Assembly: GCA_004151065.3 (NCBI GenBank)
Contig: NWUY0300048483.1
Span: 20,383-36,334, forward strand
Source of the DNA: Larix sibirica
Taxonomy: Eukaryota; Streptophyta; Pinopsida; Pinales; Pinaceae
Direction of reading: 5' to 3'
DNA: 15,952 nucleotides
In this document: piece after piece, positions 9,805-15,952 of the stretch
How the letters are laid out: every line of letters begins with the position of its first letter
Position numbering within the stretch: position 1 is the stretch's first letter
Made by a program: the position numbers and the translations under genes
Notes under the pieces: generated by a model
Told to the model about the DNA's origin: nothing
The model's database searches: none
What the model saw: the letters and a program-made list of their open reading frames with translations, nothing else

Positions 9805-10420
9805 TGAGAAGATTAAAAATAAAAAGTAATCAATTTAATGCAAGTCACTTTTGATTACTTACCTTTGGTTAAAAAGTCATGAGAGTAGATCAAACATCGT
9901 ACAAAAGAAAAGGATTAAGTATCTATTGAATTACTTGTCTTTGTAATCTAGGAAGCGAGTTCTGTGAACCTTTGAAAAGACATACAAACCACTGTTCAAC
10001 AGGAGTGGTGCATCTAAATACAAAATGCTATTTAGTCCCAAGTTCTAAAGAATGAATCCGATAAATATGTTGTTTCTTAGAAATAAAATGGTTTGTCTCA
10101 ATACAATGTTGTGAGAAGATTAAAAATAATCAATAATCAATTTAATGTAAGCGACTTTTGATTACTTACCTTTGGAAAGTCATGAGAGTAGATCAAACGT
10201 CTTACAAAAGAAAAGGGTTAAGTATCTATTGAATTACTTGTCCTTGTAATCTAGGAATCTAGGAAGCAAGTTGTGTGGATCCTTGAAAAAACATAAAAAC
10301 CACTCTTCAACATCATAATAAGTGGTGCATCTAAATACAAAATGTTATTTAGTCACAAGATTCTAAAGAATGAATCCGATAGATATGTTTTTCCTTAGAA
10401 ATAAGACGGTTTGACAAGAA
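9801..10420. repeat. tandem duplication, period 307 bp
   Basis: Unit 1 runs 9801-10107 and unit 2 from 10108 to about 10420. Both start GTTGTGAGAAGATTAAAAAT and share TTTTGATTACTTACCTTTGG, AAGTCATGAGAGTAGATC, GTGGTGCATCTAAATACAAA and AAGAATGAATCCGAT. Identity is high by eye. Unit 2 has an extra 8-base repeat (AATCTAGG twice, near 10246-10260) and a few short indels. No frame is conserved between the units, so this is a non-coding duplication. Confidence 0.88.
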
Positions 10421-11051
10421 CAAACTCTAAATTTTGTTAAATAGATTTTGAGATTTATTCAATTTTCTATATTTCAATCACATAAATTAAAAATAAGATT
10501 TGTAATTTTTTTAAAAGATCTTTGTTTTTCTGTCTTTTGAAAAAAATTTAAGTATTTATTAAAAACTATGGTAAAGTGACTTGTTAATATCAAAATCAAT
10601 ATTAAAAAAAAAACGAAATACTATATTTTACTAATAAGAATAAGCCCTACAATCTATGGAATATTTACACCAATAGGTGTTTATATCTTAGAATTTGGGG
10701 TGGACTAGCAAGGGTCCTCTTCCTAGATTGTAGGTAGATGAGACAAGTGTACTATGAAGATTTATTTTATGGTTATCCTTCCAAATTCCATATATATATA
10801 TATATATATCAATTTACATGTGATAAATAACAAGTGAAACAAGGATAACATGTAGTTCTTACTAGTGCCCATGGGGCATAGAATAGATGATGAATGAGTG
10901 TACAACTCCGTGGGTACAAGCCTTACAAAAAAGAAAACAAACAATTTGTACCACAAATTAAGTGGTTGTAGTAGTAGATATTGATACCTAAAACTATAAA
11001 ATTTATACTCACAATGTCTTGATAGAATATAGCTATCATTCTTGTTAGCCT
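10421..11051. other. AT-rich spacer with a TA microsatellite
   Basis: Contains a (TA)n run at about 10790-10809. The minus-strand frame at 10762-10956 runs through this microsatellite and has no family motif, so I reject it as a gene. Confidence 0.55.
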
Positions 11052-11359
11052 ACGCATATGGCGTTTGAATAAGCCGCCTTGGTTACATACTTTTTTAGCG
11101 ATGGTTACGTATATTTGCTACCTATGAATTTAAAATTTTAACCTGAAAATTAACCTTTTCAATGTACTTTTCTATGAATTAAACTTTACTACGTACTTTC
11201 TGGTTATTTTGTCATAAAACCTTGGTCAAGCTATCCTTTTGCACCACACCTTGTTGCAAAGCGCTCGTGATTAAGTCAAAACTTGCTTTTTACCTCCATG
11301 TGTGTGAACCATAGGTTTATGCACATGGCGTTTGAATAAGCCACCCTAGTTACATACTT

Positions 11360-11368
11360 TTCTAGCTT
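11360..11368 (+). repeat. left target-site duplication of the MITE (candidate)
   Basis: TTCTAGCTT before the element against TTCTAGTGA after it (11635-11643). The first six bases agree. The unoccupied site in unit 1 reads TTTTAGCGA. A 9-bp duplication would fit a Mutator-like element, but the last three bases differ, so the size is uncertain. Confidence 0.5.
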
Positions 11369-11634
11369 GGCGTGTGATAACTGGCACTCAAATCGCCCCT
11401 TGCGGCGACGAAATTTTTTTCGGCGAGGCACAGTTCCACCCCTTCTCGTTATTGTTTTGGAATTTCGACGATCTAGGTTGTCTTAAAATGGGCCAAAACC
11501 TCTAGGGGCACAATTCCATTGCATAGTTCCGCAGTAAATGAGGTGGAACTATGATTCAAACGGTTTTATAATCTGATCTAGGAAACAAATCGCCAGAAAA
11601 GCGGGGCGATTTGAGNTGTCAATTATCCCACGCC
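11369..11634. mobile_element. MITE with 31-bp terminal inverted repeats
   Basis: A 266-bp element with no coding capacity. The left end (11369-11399) starts GGCGTGTGATAACTGGCACT and the right end (11603-11634), reverse-complemented, starts GGCGTGGGATAATTGACA. Both arms end in CTCAAATCGCCCC. The arms differ at three or four positions and by one base at the N (11616). Its GC content is clearly above that of its surroundings. The empty site is available for comparison in unit 1 of the flanking tandem repeat. Arm length and the possible 9-bp target duplication favour a Mutator-like non-autonomous element; no transposase is nearby. Confidence 0.87.
11522..11553. repeat. hairpin inside the MITE
   Basis: Arms CATAGTTCC (11522-11530) and GGAACTATG (11545-11553) are perfect 9-base inverse complements around a 14-base loop. 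A related AGTTCCACC lies at about 11432, so the element has more than one internal inverted match. Confidence 0.75.
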
Positions 11635-11856
11635 TTCTAGTGATGGTTACATATATTTGTTACCTATGAATTTAAAATTTAAATTGAAAATTAACCTTTT
11701 CGATGTACTTTTCTGTAAATTAAACTTTACTACGTACTTTCTGGTTATTTTGTCATAAAACCTAGGCCAAGCTATCCTTTTGCACCACACCTTGTTGCAA
11801 AACCCTCCTGATTAAGTCAAAACTTGTTTTTTACCTCCATGTGTGAACCTTGTGTC

Positions 11857-12207
11857 AAAGGAATTGTACTACTCATCGTCCTTGCACTTGAGGGTAGGTG
11901 ATGAACCCACCTAAAGGCGAGGGTACTTGACTTTTGCATGGTATTGGTAGGTGTTTTTATTATATAATTAATAATCATATTTATATTAATTTATTGAGTG
12001 TCAATTCTTTTGAGGCTACAGCCATTATATTTCCATATAAAGCAAGGTTTTAATAATGTGGGTAGCTTACCATGTTTAACGGTAAGTCTGCTTTCCTTTA
12101 ATAGAATTTCAACTAGTCAAACTTCATGGGGCACGTTTGCTTACAACTTTTCCACGTGGACCTGACATTGCATACTAAAAATGATCCAAATTTGACCAGA
12201 CAGTGGA
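11857..12207 (+). repeat. promoter-like module, copy 1
   Basis: This segment recurs in direct orientation at 15178-15607. Shared blocks are TTGTACTAC..TCATCGTCCTT, GGTGTT or AGGTGTTTTTAT, AGCAAGGTTTTAATAAT, CTTTCCTTT, TTCCACGTGGA with CTGAC, and TTTGAC followed by CAGTGGA. Copy 2 has about 50 extra bases in its first third. This copy lies directly upstream of a TATA box and a small ORF, so I read it as a promoter region. Confidence 0.75.
12152..12159. promoter_or_regulatory. palindromic G-box
   Basis: CCACGTGG, the perfect plant G-box recognised by bZIP and bHLH factors, lies about 135 bases before the TATA box. It is identical in copy 2 of the module (15552-15559), although flanking sequence has diverged. 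Confidence 0.65.
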
Positions 12208-12257
12208 GTTGAGCACTTTCATCCAGATTTGACTAAAAAGTAGAGTGGAGCACTGAG
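12184..12257. promoter_or_regulatory. 37-bp direct repeat with two W-box cores
   Basis: Two units, 12184-12220 and 12221-12257. Each has ATCCA, then ATTTGAC, then GAGCAC. They carry TTGACC at 12192-12197 and TTGACT at 12229-12234, the core bound by WRKY factors. The location between G-box and TATA box fits a promoter element, though binding is inferred from the core only. Confidence 0.6.
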
Positions 12258-12287
12258 TTGATATTGATATTATGCTCCCGGGGAAGA

Positions 12288-12299
12288 TTTATTTATAGA
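12288..12299 (+). promoter_or_regulatory. TATA box of the small basic gene
   Basis: TTTATTTATAGA followed by AACCCC. Transcription would start roughly 30 bases later, near 12320-12330, leaving a leader of about 50-60 bases before the ATG at 12382. Confidence 0.6.
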
Positions 12300-12381
12300 A
12301 ACCCCAGTATTCTTCTGCGAGAATACCAGTTTAGGGTTTTGGTTTGAAATATTGGTTCGGGCATTTTTCTGAATCAAATTG

Positions 12382-12621
12382 ATGATGAAGTACGCCAGCA
12401 TTGTTCCATGGCGGAAGGGATACACCAAGCTTCAACAGACAGAGAGCCACATTGCACAGAGATTAATCAACAGAACTATTCAGCAAGCTGATTTGCTATA
12501 CAAGACGAAGCAGCTGCCATGGCGGATCCATTTACGCCGATTCGCTGTGAAAGTAAGCGGCCTGAGAAGGAGGTTAACTGGGAGGAAATATTCGATTTTC
12601 AGAAGATGGAGAGCCATTTAG
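12382..12621 (+). CDS. small very basic protein, unknown function
   Basis: An ORF of 79 residues that I do not recognise. It starts at the first of two ATG codons (12382, 12385); the TTG three bases before is not a likely plant start. By count it holds about 20 Lys/Arg and only one Glu and one Asp. The first half has KLQQTESHIAQRLI and a Gln/Leu-rich, possibly helical run. The C-terminal half is a cluster of basic residues (LRRFAVK, GLRRRLTGRK, FRRWRAI). There is no signal peptide or membrane segment. The composition is more GC-rich than the surroundings. A TATA box, G-box and W-box repeat lie upstream and a polyadenylation signal downstream. Nuclear or nucleic-acid-binding is possible but inferred only from charge. 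An alternative spliced form is listed separately. A chance ORF is not excluded. Confidence 0.55.
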   Translation: MMKYASIVPWRKGYTKLQQTESHIAQRLINRTIQQADLLYKTKQLPWRIHLRRFAVKVSGLRRRLTGRKYSIFRRWRAI

Positions 12622-12685
12622 CAGCGATTCAACTCGCCTATTTTCATCTGTTTTTCGTCCTCTGAAAGATCTGGTTATTTTGCAG
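12553..12685 (+). other. candidate phase-0 intron giving an alternative C-terminus
   Basis: AAA|GTAAGC at 12550-12558 is a good plant donor. TTATTTTGCAG ending at 12685 is a good acceptor after a T-rich tract. Splicing this 133-bp segment would keep residues 1-57, ending AVK, and add a 47-codon run rich in Phe/Leu/Val (IFFLHCFFFVFLLEMF) ending at a TGA near 12825. The unspliced basic tail looks equally plausible, so I cannot say which form is used. Confidence 0.3.
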
Positions 12686-12927
12686 ATCAGAATTCGAGTT
12701 GTTTCTATATTTTTTCTCCATTGTTTCTTTTTTGTATTCCTGTTGGAAATGTTTGTACAGGCGTACCTAGGACGGCTGGCTGCATCGACTAAGATGTGCT
12801 TTCTTGTGCTTAAATGCCTGGTCTGAGGGTTACGTATATGACTTCATCTTTTTTACATGACCTGGGGTGGGTATGGAACCCTGGTCGATGGTGCAACACT
12901 CCATTAATTGTAATGCTGGTTGTCAAT

Positions 12928-12933
12928 AATAAA
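12928..12933 (+). terminator. polyadenylation signal
   Basis: AATAAA, preceded by a T/G-rich TTAATTGTAATGCTGG stretch, about 310 bases after the stop of the small basic ORF. It fits the 3' end of that transcript. Confidence 0.4.
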
Positions 12934-12940
12934 ATTCTAA

Positions 12941-13328
12941 AACAATGGTTACATCTCAATTCCAATACCTGATATATCAAAAGTTATTGCGGTATCTTTG
13001 TTATTTGGAACGCAGAGAAGACTAACAGTAATACACTCTATTATCAAGTTTAAATTTAAATTTTATAAAATTTATATAGAGTTAAAATCAACATAGATCC
13101 ATATTAAATAGGTATATAATTTTTTGAGGTATAAGTTTGTTATCTTAAAAATTTTATACATTAAGAAAAAAATTATCCTTTATTAGATTTAATATGAATC
13201 TATGCTAATTTATTCATGTATTTAAAAAACTAAAGAGAAGCATTCTGAAATCATACAAAGATGACAATTCTTTTGATTTGCTAATTATCCAACTCTTTAT
13301 TTTATCATGAAACTAGTGAGACTAGATT
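12941..13328. other. AT-rich spacer, no gene seen
   Basis: AT-rich, with short self-similar words (TTTAAATTTAAATTTTATAA near 13050). No reading frame or element end recognised. Confidence 0.5.
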
Positions 13329-13550
13329 TTATGAGGAGGATGGGATAGGATGCATTGCCTTTAATTTTGAGATTATAAGTATAAAACGTTTTTGGATTTG
13401 CTCTATCCTTCTCCATAATTCTTTAGAGTTGTTGTAACCCCAAACTTCGCAACCATATAAGATTTTTTTTGTAACTAAGAGAAAATTATATATTAATATG
13501 ATCAAAATATACATAGATGCATGTAGTGGTTTAGATGCCAAGAAAACCAA
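13329..13550 (-). pseudogene. fragment of a non-LTR retrotransposon reverse transcriptase (C-terminal part)
   Basis: The minus-strand frame contains ILYGCEVWG (YGCEVWG at 13437-13457) followed by ELWRRIEQIQKRFI. This is the signature after the reverse-transcriptase core of LINE pol proteins, where L/M-YG-E-W is followed by an amphipathic helix of the type IEKIQ-x-F. After HPIP the frame ends in a stop. A one-base shift gives ILLIKSSLTSF, resembling the usual continuation of this region, so a frameshift lies near 13340. The catalytic FADD region would lie upstream (above 13550) and I cannot find it. This is a separate element from the LINE at 673-2612. The clade is not determined. Confidence 0.65.
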
Positions 13551-13910
13551 AACAGTCCTTTGGAACTAAGAAAGAGCATGGAAACATGTTTTCCTAGGAA
13601 GAAACTAGGCCAAAGAAGGAACATAATTTGTCTTACAATCTCAAGTCTGTGTGACCAACAATTTATACTAAGACTACTAAAATTGTCTCTTACGTTGAAC
13701 ACAAAAAACTTGGAACAAAACTATAATGAAAAAACTATAAAACATGTTATTCCTTTGCTTGAGGAACCTGAAGGAAAGGTGGACTTGCGGCATTCAGGGG
13801 AGCAATAGCAGAGGAATATGCCCATGGCCAACTCACAGCAAGAGGTTGAAAGGTGCCTCTGTGATGTTTAGCAATCCATGCATTGCTTCAACTAACGAAA
13901 ATCTTAATCC
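13551..13910. other. no confident gene; possible decayed LINE upstream part
   Basis: Frames on both strands (13502-13702 minus, 13560-13808 plus) overlap each other and show no domain. If the reverse transcriptase fragment at 13329-13550 extends further, its N-terminal part would lie here, but I cannot see conserved residues. Confidence 0.4.
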
Positions 13911-14501
13911 TTAGGTAGCATGCCCAGAGCCACCATTGCCTTGGTGTGCCAATAAAGTTCCAAAATCCTGCAGAAATTGGGAGTTGCGAGTTCTGGTGCA
14001 ACCCAGATCCGAGATTATTCCCCCCACTTGTTGCTCAACTTCCTCATCTTCTTTGAGTTCCCTAACCAACTTAACCTTGGTTTCCAACACAAGCATGGTC
14101 GCCTGGTCCCTCTCAGGGACAAAATCATGATAAAATTAAGTAGCATCTCTAGCAGCATGCAATGAACTAGCGCTAAAGGGACAAGGTTTTTGTCCACAGG
14201 GAGCCATGAGAAAGTAAAACAGAGGAGGCAAAGTTTCAGACACCATCCTTATGAGAATGAAATCAAATCGCTTAAGGGGGTAGAGGTAGAGCAAGAGGAG
14301 AACGACCATAGCCTTTTTCTCACAAGTTATCTATGCTTGAGCCATAATACCCATTAACTTGAAACGTACCAAGTCTTCATTACAATTCCCAGCCATGAAG
14401 AGCAGCATAATGCTAGGTTGTGTGTCGGGCTCCCAAATCGTGTGATCTTTAGAACTCACAATCCTCCAAACTCTCACCGTTGACCTGCATGATCGTCCTA
14501 C
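13911..14501 (-). pseudogene. decayed reading frame of 197 codons, unknown family
   Basis: One minus-strand frame runs from just after a stop at 14502-14504 to TAA at 13911-13913, interrupted only by TAG at 14331-14333 and TAA at 14136-14138. The open pieces are 56, 64 and 74 codons. The text reads like protein throughout: VWRIVSSKDHTIWEPDTQ, LLFMAGNCNEDLVRFKLMG, then a hydrophobic run VVLLLLYLYPL, then LMAPCGQKPCPFSASS, FYHDFVPERDQATM, and finally a charged, possibly coiled-coil LETKVKLVRELKEDEEVEQQ. GC content is higher than in the flanks. I do not recognise the family. It could be a transposon gene, such as a gag-like protein, or a retrocopy of a host gene. Both stops are one base from sense codons. 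Confidence 0.5.
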
Positions 14502-15177
14502 CTATCACGTTGGGTCCTATGCCATCACATAAGCTCTAGACACACAGCCTTCGTTGCCAACAAACACCCTATCCAAGGAACAATCATATAAAATAACAAC
14601 GACCTCAAGTGGTGGTTTCTTCTTATATCAAAACATAAATTAAAATTTATGTGATCTATCACTATTTTCAAATCTATAATAAACTTTCTACCTTCCATTT
14701 ATAATTTTCTCAATGTTATAATCCCAATTAAACTTGTGTTGAATATATATATATATATATAAAATCCATATTCAATAAATATAAAATAAATATGAAATAT
14801 GAATTTTAGATCAATTTATGTTAATTTAGGTTTTAAATTGATTATCATAAAAATAATGAATATCAACTTAGGGTGACACTTATCTCACATTTATTTGTCT
14901 TGCATAAAATTGTGTCTAGTTATACATTAAAAATAAAATGGCCTATGGAAAATGCTATCTAATACTGTAACATTAGTATAGTATTACCTCTAAGATAGAG
15001 ACGTCTCAGCCCTTACTGAGTCACAAGTTACTGATATATGTAACTTGTGAACGGTTGAATATACCCTTAAAAAGTTACAGTTCCCATAGTTAAAAAAAAA
15101 ACATATACCAATCAACAAGTATAATCACATCTTATGTAACCTTACTGTCTTTGTCGACTATACATGTCATCCTATTC
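14502..15177. other. spacer with TA microsatellite, no gene seen
   Basis: The first 100 bases are fairly GC-balanced and may extend the pseudogene in another frame, but I could not follow it. The rest is AT-rich, with (TA)n at 14743-14760 and a poly(A) run at about 15092. An imperfect inverted pair TCACAAGTTAC / GTAACTTGTGA lies at about 15020-15050. Confidence 0.5.
15021..15050. repeat. perfect 11-base hairpin
   Basis: TCACAAGTTAC (about 15021-15031) and GTAACTTGTGA (about 15040-15050) are exact inverse complements around a loop of about 8 bases (TGATATAT). It is not followed by a T tract typical of a polymerase III end, and no gene flanks it. Confidence 0.6.
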
Positions 15178-15607
15178 TAAAGCGTTGTACTACTTCATCG
15201 TCCTTTCAATTTAGGAAAACTTTCGCTCTCAAGTTGAATGATACAGGGCGGGTTTGTTGTGGGGCTCGAATCCTCGATGTAACCGTTGAAAACGTGGATC
15301 TTATTTTTGACCTTTAGGTGTTCTTTTTATACTTTATATATATATATAATAACTTATTTATTAATTTTTATTATTTATTTAATGAGCAAGGTTTTAATAA
15401 TATGGTTACTTTGCCCCCGCATCTTAATTAAATAATAATTTGATTAAAAATTCATACTCCTTTCCACGTTCATGATGTCACCCATGTGTGTCCAACGGTC
15501 AACCCTACTTTCCTTTGACAAAATTTCAAGAACGGTCATTTCTATAACCTTCCACGTGGATCTGACTTTACATAATCACTGCTCAGCCATTTTTGACGGA
15601 CCAGTGG
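15178..15607 (+). repeat. promoter-like module, copy 2
   Basis: Diverged direct copy of 11857-12207. It keeps AGCAAGGTTTTAATAAT (near 15384), CTTTCCTTTGACAAAATTTC, the G-box in TTCCACGTGGA (15551-15561) and TTTGACGGACCAGTGGA. It lacks the 37-bp W-box repeat of copy 1, has TTGACG instead, and I find no TATA box followed by a plus-strand ORF before the window ends. It contains about 50 extra bases near 15245-15310, including GGGGCTCGAATCCTCGATG. Confidence 0.72.
15552..15559. promoter_or_regulatory. palindromic G-box, copy 2
   Basis: CCACGTGG, in the same context (TTCCACGTGGA then CTGAC) as 12152-12159. Confidence 0.5.
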
Positions 15608-15800
15608 ATTTTAAAATTTATGTTTGCATTTAGGTAAGAAAGAAAGAAATAAATTATTTTAACATTTTTTTTCAAGCATCAGAAAAACTTTTACTTCAAG
15701 GCTTACAACAGCATCAACCTTCATCAAACTAACAGCAACTTACAGGATATAGGATTGATACCAAAATATTTTCACAAACGACCACAAACCAAAGTTACGT
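15608..15800 (-). other. possible 3' untranslated region of a minus-strand gene
   Basis: Read on the minus strand this follows the stop at 15801-15803. It has balanced, transcript-like composition for about 130 bases. It then meets CTTGAAAAAAAATG near 15665-15678, which could be a genomic A-run or the trace of a processed end. No canonical AATAAA stands out; AAATAATT lies near 15650. Confidence 0.3.
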
Positions 15801-15952
15801 TTACCAAGCTAACAACAGTTTATGGGAATAGCCTATGGGATAGACAGCTTTACTCCTTGATTTCTGCAACTTTACTCTTTTCTTGTTCAATTTGATGATG
15901 AGTGCTCCCAATTTCTCTATGGTCCCCTCACTGAATAGGTTATCCCAAGAGC
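15801..15952 (-). CDS. possible C-terminal exon, incomplete at window edge
   Basis: A minus-strand frame enters from the right edge and runs 49 codons to TAA at 15801-15803. It starts SWDNLFSEGTIEKLGALI, continues with a Lys/Arg-rich helix-like KLNKKRVKLQKSRSK and ends SHKLLLAW. The Glu/Leu/Lys pattern looks like a real helical C-terminus rather than AT-rich noise, and no frame on the plus strand competes. I do not recognise the family. The rest of the gene would lie beyond the window. An open run of this length can occur by chance, so the call is tentative. Confidence 0.38.
   Translation of the reverse strand, partial: SWDNLFSEGTIEKLGALIIKLNKKRVKLQKSRSKAVYPIGYSHKLLLAW

Larger units (their letters stand above)
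11052..11850. repeat. tandem duplication, period 267 bp, second unit split by a MITE
   Basis: Unit 1 is 11052-11318. Unit 2 starts at 11319 and ends near 11850 once the MITE at 11369-11634 is removed. Shared landmarks are CATGGCGTTTGAATAAGCC (ATATGGCG in unit 1), TTAAACTTTACTACGTACTT, CTGGTTATTTTGTCATAAAA, GCACCACACCTTGTTGCAAA and TTTTTACCTCCATGTGTG. The two units are very similar by eye, so the duplication is fairly recent. Confidence 0.88.

Noticed and set aside
3011-10420. CRISPR-like regularly spaced repeats
   Set aside because: The repeats are two-copy tandem duplications without spacers, in a plant-type sequence.
10762-10956. Minus-strand frame ending in an Ile/Tyr repeat
   Set aside because: It is largely the translation of the TA microsatellite and its flank.
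812-11406. Shared 14-mer TCGCCCCTTGCGGC in the LINE leader (812-825) and the MITE arm (11393-11406)
   Set aside because: One 14-base match between GC-rich spots in 16 kb can occur by chance, and the flanks do not align.
12840-12920. tRNA-like B-box word (GGGTTCCATACC on the minus strand) as a third SINE
   Set aside because: No A box at the right distance and no similarity to the SINE body at 4806 or 8951.
13560-13808. 82-codon plus-strand frame
   Set aside because: Lys/Asn/Leu-rich text without a domain, overlapping minus-strand frames next to the LINE scrap; no promoter signals.

Overview
This is a stretch of nuclear plant DNA: AT-rich, intron/UTR-style eukaryotic signals, no bacterial gene order, and debris of several plant transposon classes. 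The plant-type LINE ORF1 (DUF4283 domain plus zinc knuckle), tRNA-like SINEs, a Copia-type LTR with an initiator-Met primer site and a terminal-inverted-repeat MITE all point to a seed plant. The many decayed elements and isolated N bases fit a large, repeat-rich draft genome, possibly a gymnosperm, but that last step is inference and I hold it loosely.

Layout. 158-560: degenerate minisatellite of about 51-58 bp units. 673-2612: a complete-looking but ORF2-less LINE, bracketed by a 14/16 target-site duplication (657-672 and 2614-2629), with 5' leader, decayed ORF1 (1190-2445), LINE-type 3' end and A-tail. 3011-3285: 132-bp tandem duplication. 4806-4982 and 8951-9121: two minus-strand copies of one tRNA-derived SINE family. 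6054-6343: a short LTR with TATA box, poly(A) signal and primer-binding site, with no partner LTR here. 9694-10420: two nested sets of tandem duplication (62 bp, 307 bp). 11052-11850: a 267-bp tandem duplication whose second unit is split by a 266-bp MITE (11369-11634) with 31-bp terminal inverted repeats.

The most gene-like part is 11857-12940. A promoter-like module with a palindromic G-box, a 37-bp direct repeat carrying two W-box cores and a TATA box lies just upstream of a small ORF for an unrecognised, very basic protein of 79 residues (12382-12621), followed by a polyadenylation signal at 12928. The upstream module is repeated, diverged but with the G-box core intact, at 15178-15607. 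Between the copies, on the minus strand, are a LINE reverse-transcriptase fragment (13329-13457 core) and a 197-codon decayed reading frame of unknown origin (13911-14501). The right edge may hold the last exon of a minus-strand gene (15801-15952).

No pathway or operon can be read from the window. The clearest novelty candidates are the ORF1-only LINE, the small basic gene with its duplicated promoter module, and the unassigned minus-strand pseudogene. Six or more independent local tandem duplications make up an unusual share of the non-transposon sequence.
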